This document shows, piece by piece, positions 3,742 to 5,044 of a stretch of 5,044 bases of DNA. Every line of letters begins with the position of its first letter. The first letter of the stretch is position 1. The stretch is taken from assembly GCA_027443745.1 (NCBI GenBank), contig DAIAZB010000632.1, positions 1-5,044 on the forward strand, written 5' to 3'. The notes under the pieces are model-generated. The model had not been told where the DNA came from, did not search any database, and saw only the letters and a list, made by a program, of their open reading frames with translations. The stretch is from Thiomonas sp. GTDB taxonomy: Bacteria > Pseudomonadota > Gammaproteobacteria > Burkholderiales > Burkholderiaceae. Position numbers and translations under genes: made by a program.

Positions 3742-5044
3742 TCAGACAGGATGCAGGCGTGGATGGGTTTCTTCGGCGCGCAACAGCACCCACAGGCCTG
3801 AGGCCAGCAGCAGCGCAGCGGTGAACCAGAACGCGGGAGCGATCAGCCCGGCGGCCTGGGCGATGGAGCCCAGCACCAATGCCCCCAGGGCGTAGCCGGT
3901 GTCGCGCCAGTAGCGGTAGGTTCCCAGCGACGAACTGCGCCAGTTCGGATGCGAGATGTCGGCCACGGCGGCAATCAGGTTCGGATACAGCAGCGCCATG
4001 CCCACGCCCATCACCACGGCGGCGGCCAGCCACGCGTCCATGCCCGCCACCAGGGTGACGCAGGCCACGCCCAGCGCCAGCAGCCACAATCCGGCGACGA
4101 TGGTGGGCTTGCGGCCGATGCGGTCCGACAGCGGCCCGGTCCACAACTGCGACGCGCCCCACACCAGACCGTACGCGCCTGTGACCCAGCCGATGTCCAC
4201 CACGCTCAGGCCGTGGCCGTGCAGATACAGCGGAAACAGCACCCACAGCAGCGTGTCGGCGACCTTGTTGGCCACGCCGGCCTGGCACAGCGCCGAGAAG
4301 GTGACATGGCGGAACGAAACAAACGTGAAGACTTGCAGCGAAGTCGGGTGCGCGGGAAGGCCTTCGGCGAAGTGTGGCGTCGGACCAGTGTGCTTGCCAT
4401 CGGCGTGACGCTTGCTATCGGCGCGCGCCCAGGGCAGGGTTTCACGCACCAACAGCAGCGTGGTGCCGAGGCCCGCGGCAATCACCAGCAGGGCGAAGCC
4501 CAGCAGCGCGGGGCGCGGGCCATAGAGCGAGGCGAGATAGCCGGTGACGATGCCCGCCAAGCCCACCGAGGCATAGCCCGCGAACTCGTTGATGCCGGTG
4601 GCAAGCCCGCGCTGCTCGGCACGGGTGATGTCCACCTTGCTGGTCACGGTCATGCTCCAGGCGAACCCCTGGTTCACGCCGAGGAACAGATTGGCCACCA
4701 CCACCCACCACCAGTTGGGTGCGAAATCAATCAGCAGCGGAATGGGGATGGCCGCCAGCCAACCCATCACCAGCACCGGCTTGCGTCCGATACGCTCGGA
4801 CCAGCGGCCGGCGACGAAGTTGAGCATGCCCTTCACCAGCCCAAAGGAGATGACGAAGCTCATCAGGTAGAGGAAGGACGACTTGGGCACGCCGAAATCC
4901 TGTCCCGCCACCACCGGCAGCACATTGCGCTCCATGCCGATGACCATGCCGACGAAGGCCACCTGCACGGCCTGCCAGATGAACTGATGCAGGTTGATGC
5001 GGATACCCTGGACATAGTCCTCGGGCGCCGCCGCAGTGACGGGA
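3742..5044 (-). CDS. Major facilitator superfamily transporter (5' end outside the window)
   Basis: The frame is open from the window edge to the TGA at 3744-3742, giving 433 visible residues. A GTG at 4968 could be taken as a start, but the frame runs on upstream through INLHQFIWQAVQVAFVGMVI, which is the first membrane helix, so the true start lies at or beyond 5044. Two MFS halves are evident. Motif A occurs in each half: GRWSERIGRK at visible residues 79-88 and GPLSDRIGRK at about 303-312. A hydrophilic central loop (WARADSKRHADGKHTGPTPH) joins the halves. Hydrophobic segments between these add up to the usual twelve helices. It acts in the inner membrane as a secondary transporter. The N-terminal ERNVLPV-A-QDFGV block marks a subgroup often annotated only as a permease; the substrate cannot be read from the sequence. 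It is the first visible gene of a run with the YeeE-like, exported and TlpA-like genes, separated from the next by 61 bp. Confidence 0.93.
   Translation of the reverse strand, partial: PVTAAAPEDYVQGIRINLHQFIWQAVQVAFVGMVIGMERNVLPVVAGQDFGVPKSSFLYLMSFVISFGLVKGMLNFVAGRWSERIGRKPVLVMGWLAAIPIPLLIDFAPNWWWVVVANLFLGVNQGFAWSMTVTSKVDITRAEQRGLATGINEFAGYASVGLAGIVTGYLASLYGPRPALLGFALLVIAAGLGTTLLLVRETLPWARADSKRHADGKHTGPTPHFAEGLPAHPTSLQVFTFVSFRHVTFSALCQAGVANKVADTLLWVLFPLYLHGHGLSVVDIGWVTGAYGLVWGASQLWTGPLSDRIGRKPTIVAGLWLLALGVACVTLVAGMDAWLAAAVVMGVGMALLYPNLIAAVADISHPNWRSSSLGTYRYWRDTGYALGALVLGSIAQAAGLIAPAFWFTAALLLASGLWVLLRAEETHPRLHPV

Noticed and set aside
2573..3824. Several plus-strand open frames opposite the TlpA, exported-protein and YeeE genes
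   Set aside because: They mirror well-supported minus-strand genes with signal peptides, active-site motifs and ribosome sites, and their translations show no domain features.
3742..4968. Treating GTG 4968 as the start of the MFS transporter
   Set aside because: The frame continues to the window edge through sequence that completes the first membrane helix, and no good ribosome site precedes the GTG.

Overview
The window looks like chromosomal DNA from a GC-rich betaproteobacterium, most likely order Burkholderiales. The main evidence is the 5' end of a 16S rRNA gene at the left edge, read on the minus strand, with a beta-type start and helix-6 region. The GC-rich codon use and the protein styles agree with this. 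Genus cannot be settled from 113 bases of 16S. Every feature I can support reads leftward on the minus strand, so the text below runs from right to left, in the direction of transcription.

Right half (about 2116-5044): a compact run of four apparently intact genes. They are a major facilitator superfamily (MFS) transporter that is cut by the window edge, a short YeeE/YedE-family (DUF395) membrane protein, an exported protein of unknown function with two cysteines in its mature part, and an exported TlpA/ResA-type thioredoxin-like protein with a CPPC active site. The last three are tightly packed (4-bp gap, then a 14-bp overlap), which suggests co-transcription and translational coupling. YeeE/YedE proteins are sulfur-compound transporters, and TlpA-type proteins handle thiol/disulfide chemistry outside the cytoplasm. 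I infer a small envelope sulfur or redox module; its substrate is not shown by the sequence.

Middle (about 643-2037): a gene graveyard. A moxR-type AAA+ ATPase gene has lost about 200 internal codons and also carries a one-base frameshift inside its Walker A region. A DUF58 gene follows, as expected for a moxR-DUF58 operon, but it is frameshifted and loses similarity after its core domain. After about 180 bp of unassignable sequence comes an isolated C-terminal tail of an IS1182-type (DDE_Tnp_1_6) transposase. The damage suggests deletion and rearrangement around an old insertion sequence.

Left end (1-452): the control region and start of an rRNA operon. Two good sigma70-type promoters are visible, followed by a boxB-boxA-boxC-like antitermination element, a hairpin with a GAAA loop in the pre-16S leader, and the first 113 bases of 16S rRNA.

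I see no CRISPR array, no tRNA and no complete mobile element. I do not see a clearly new defence or signalling system. The least described item is the exported two-cysteine protein coupled to the TlpA-like gene.
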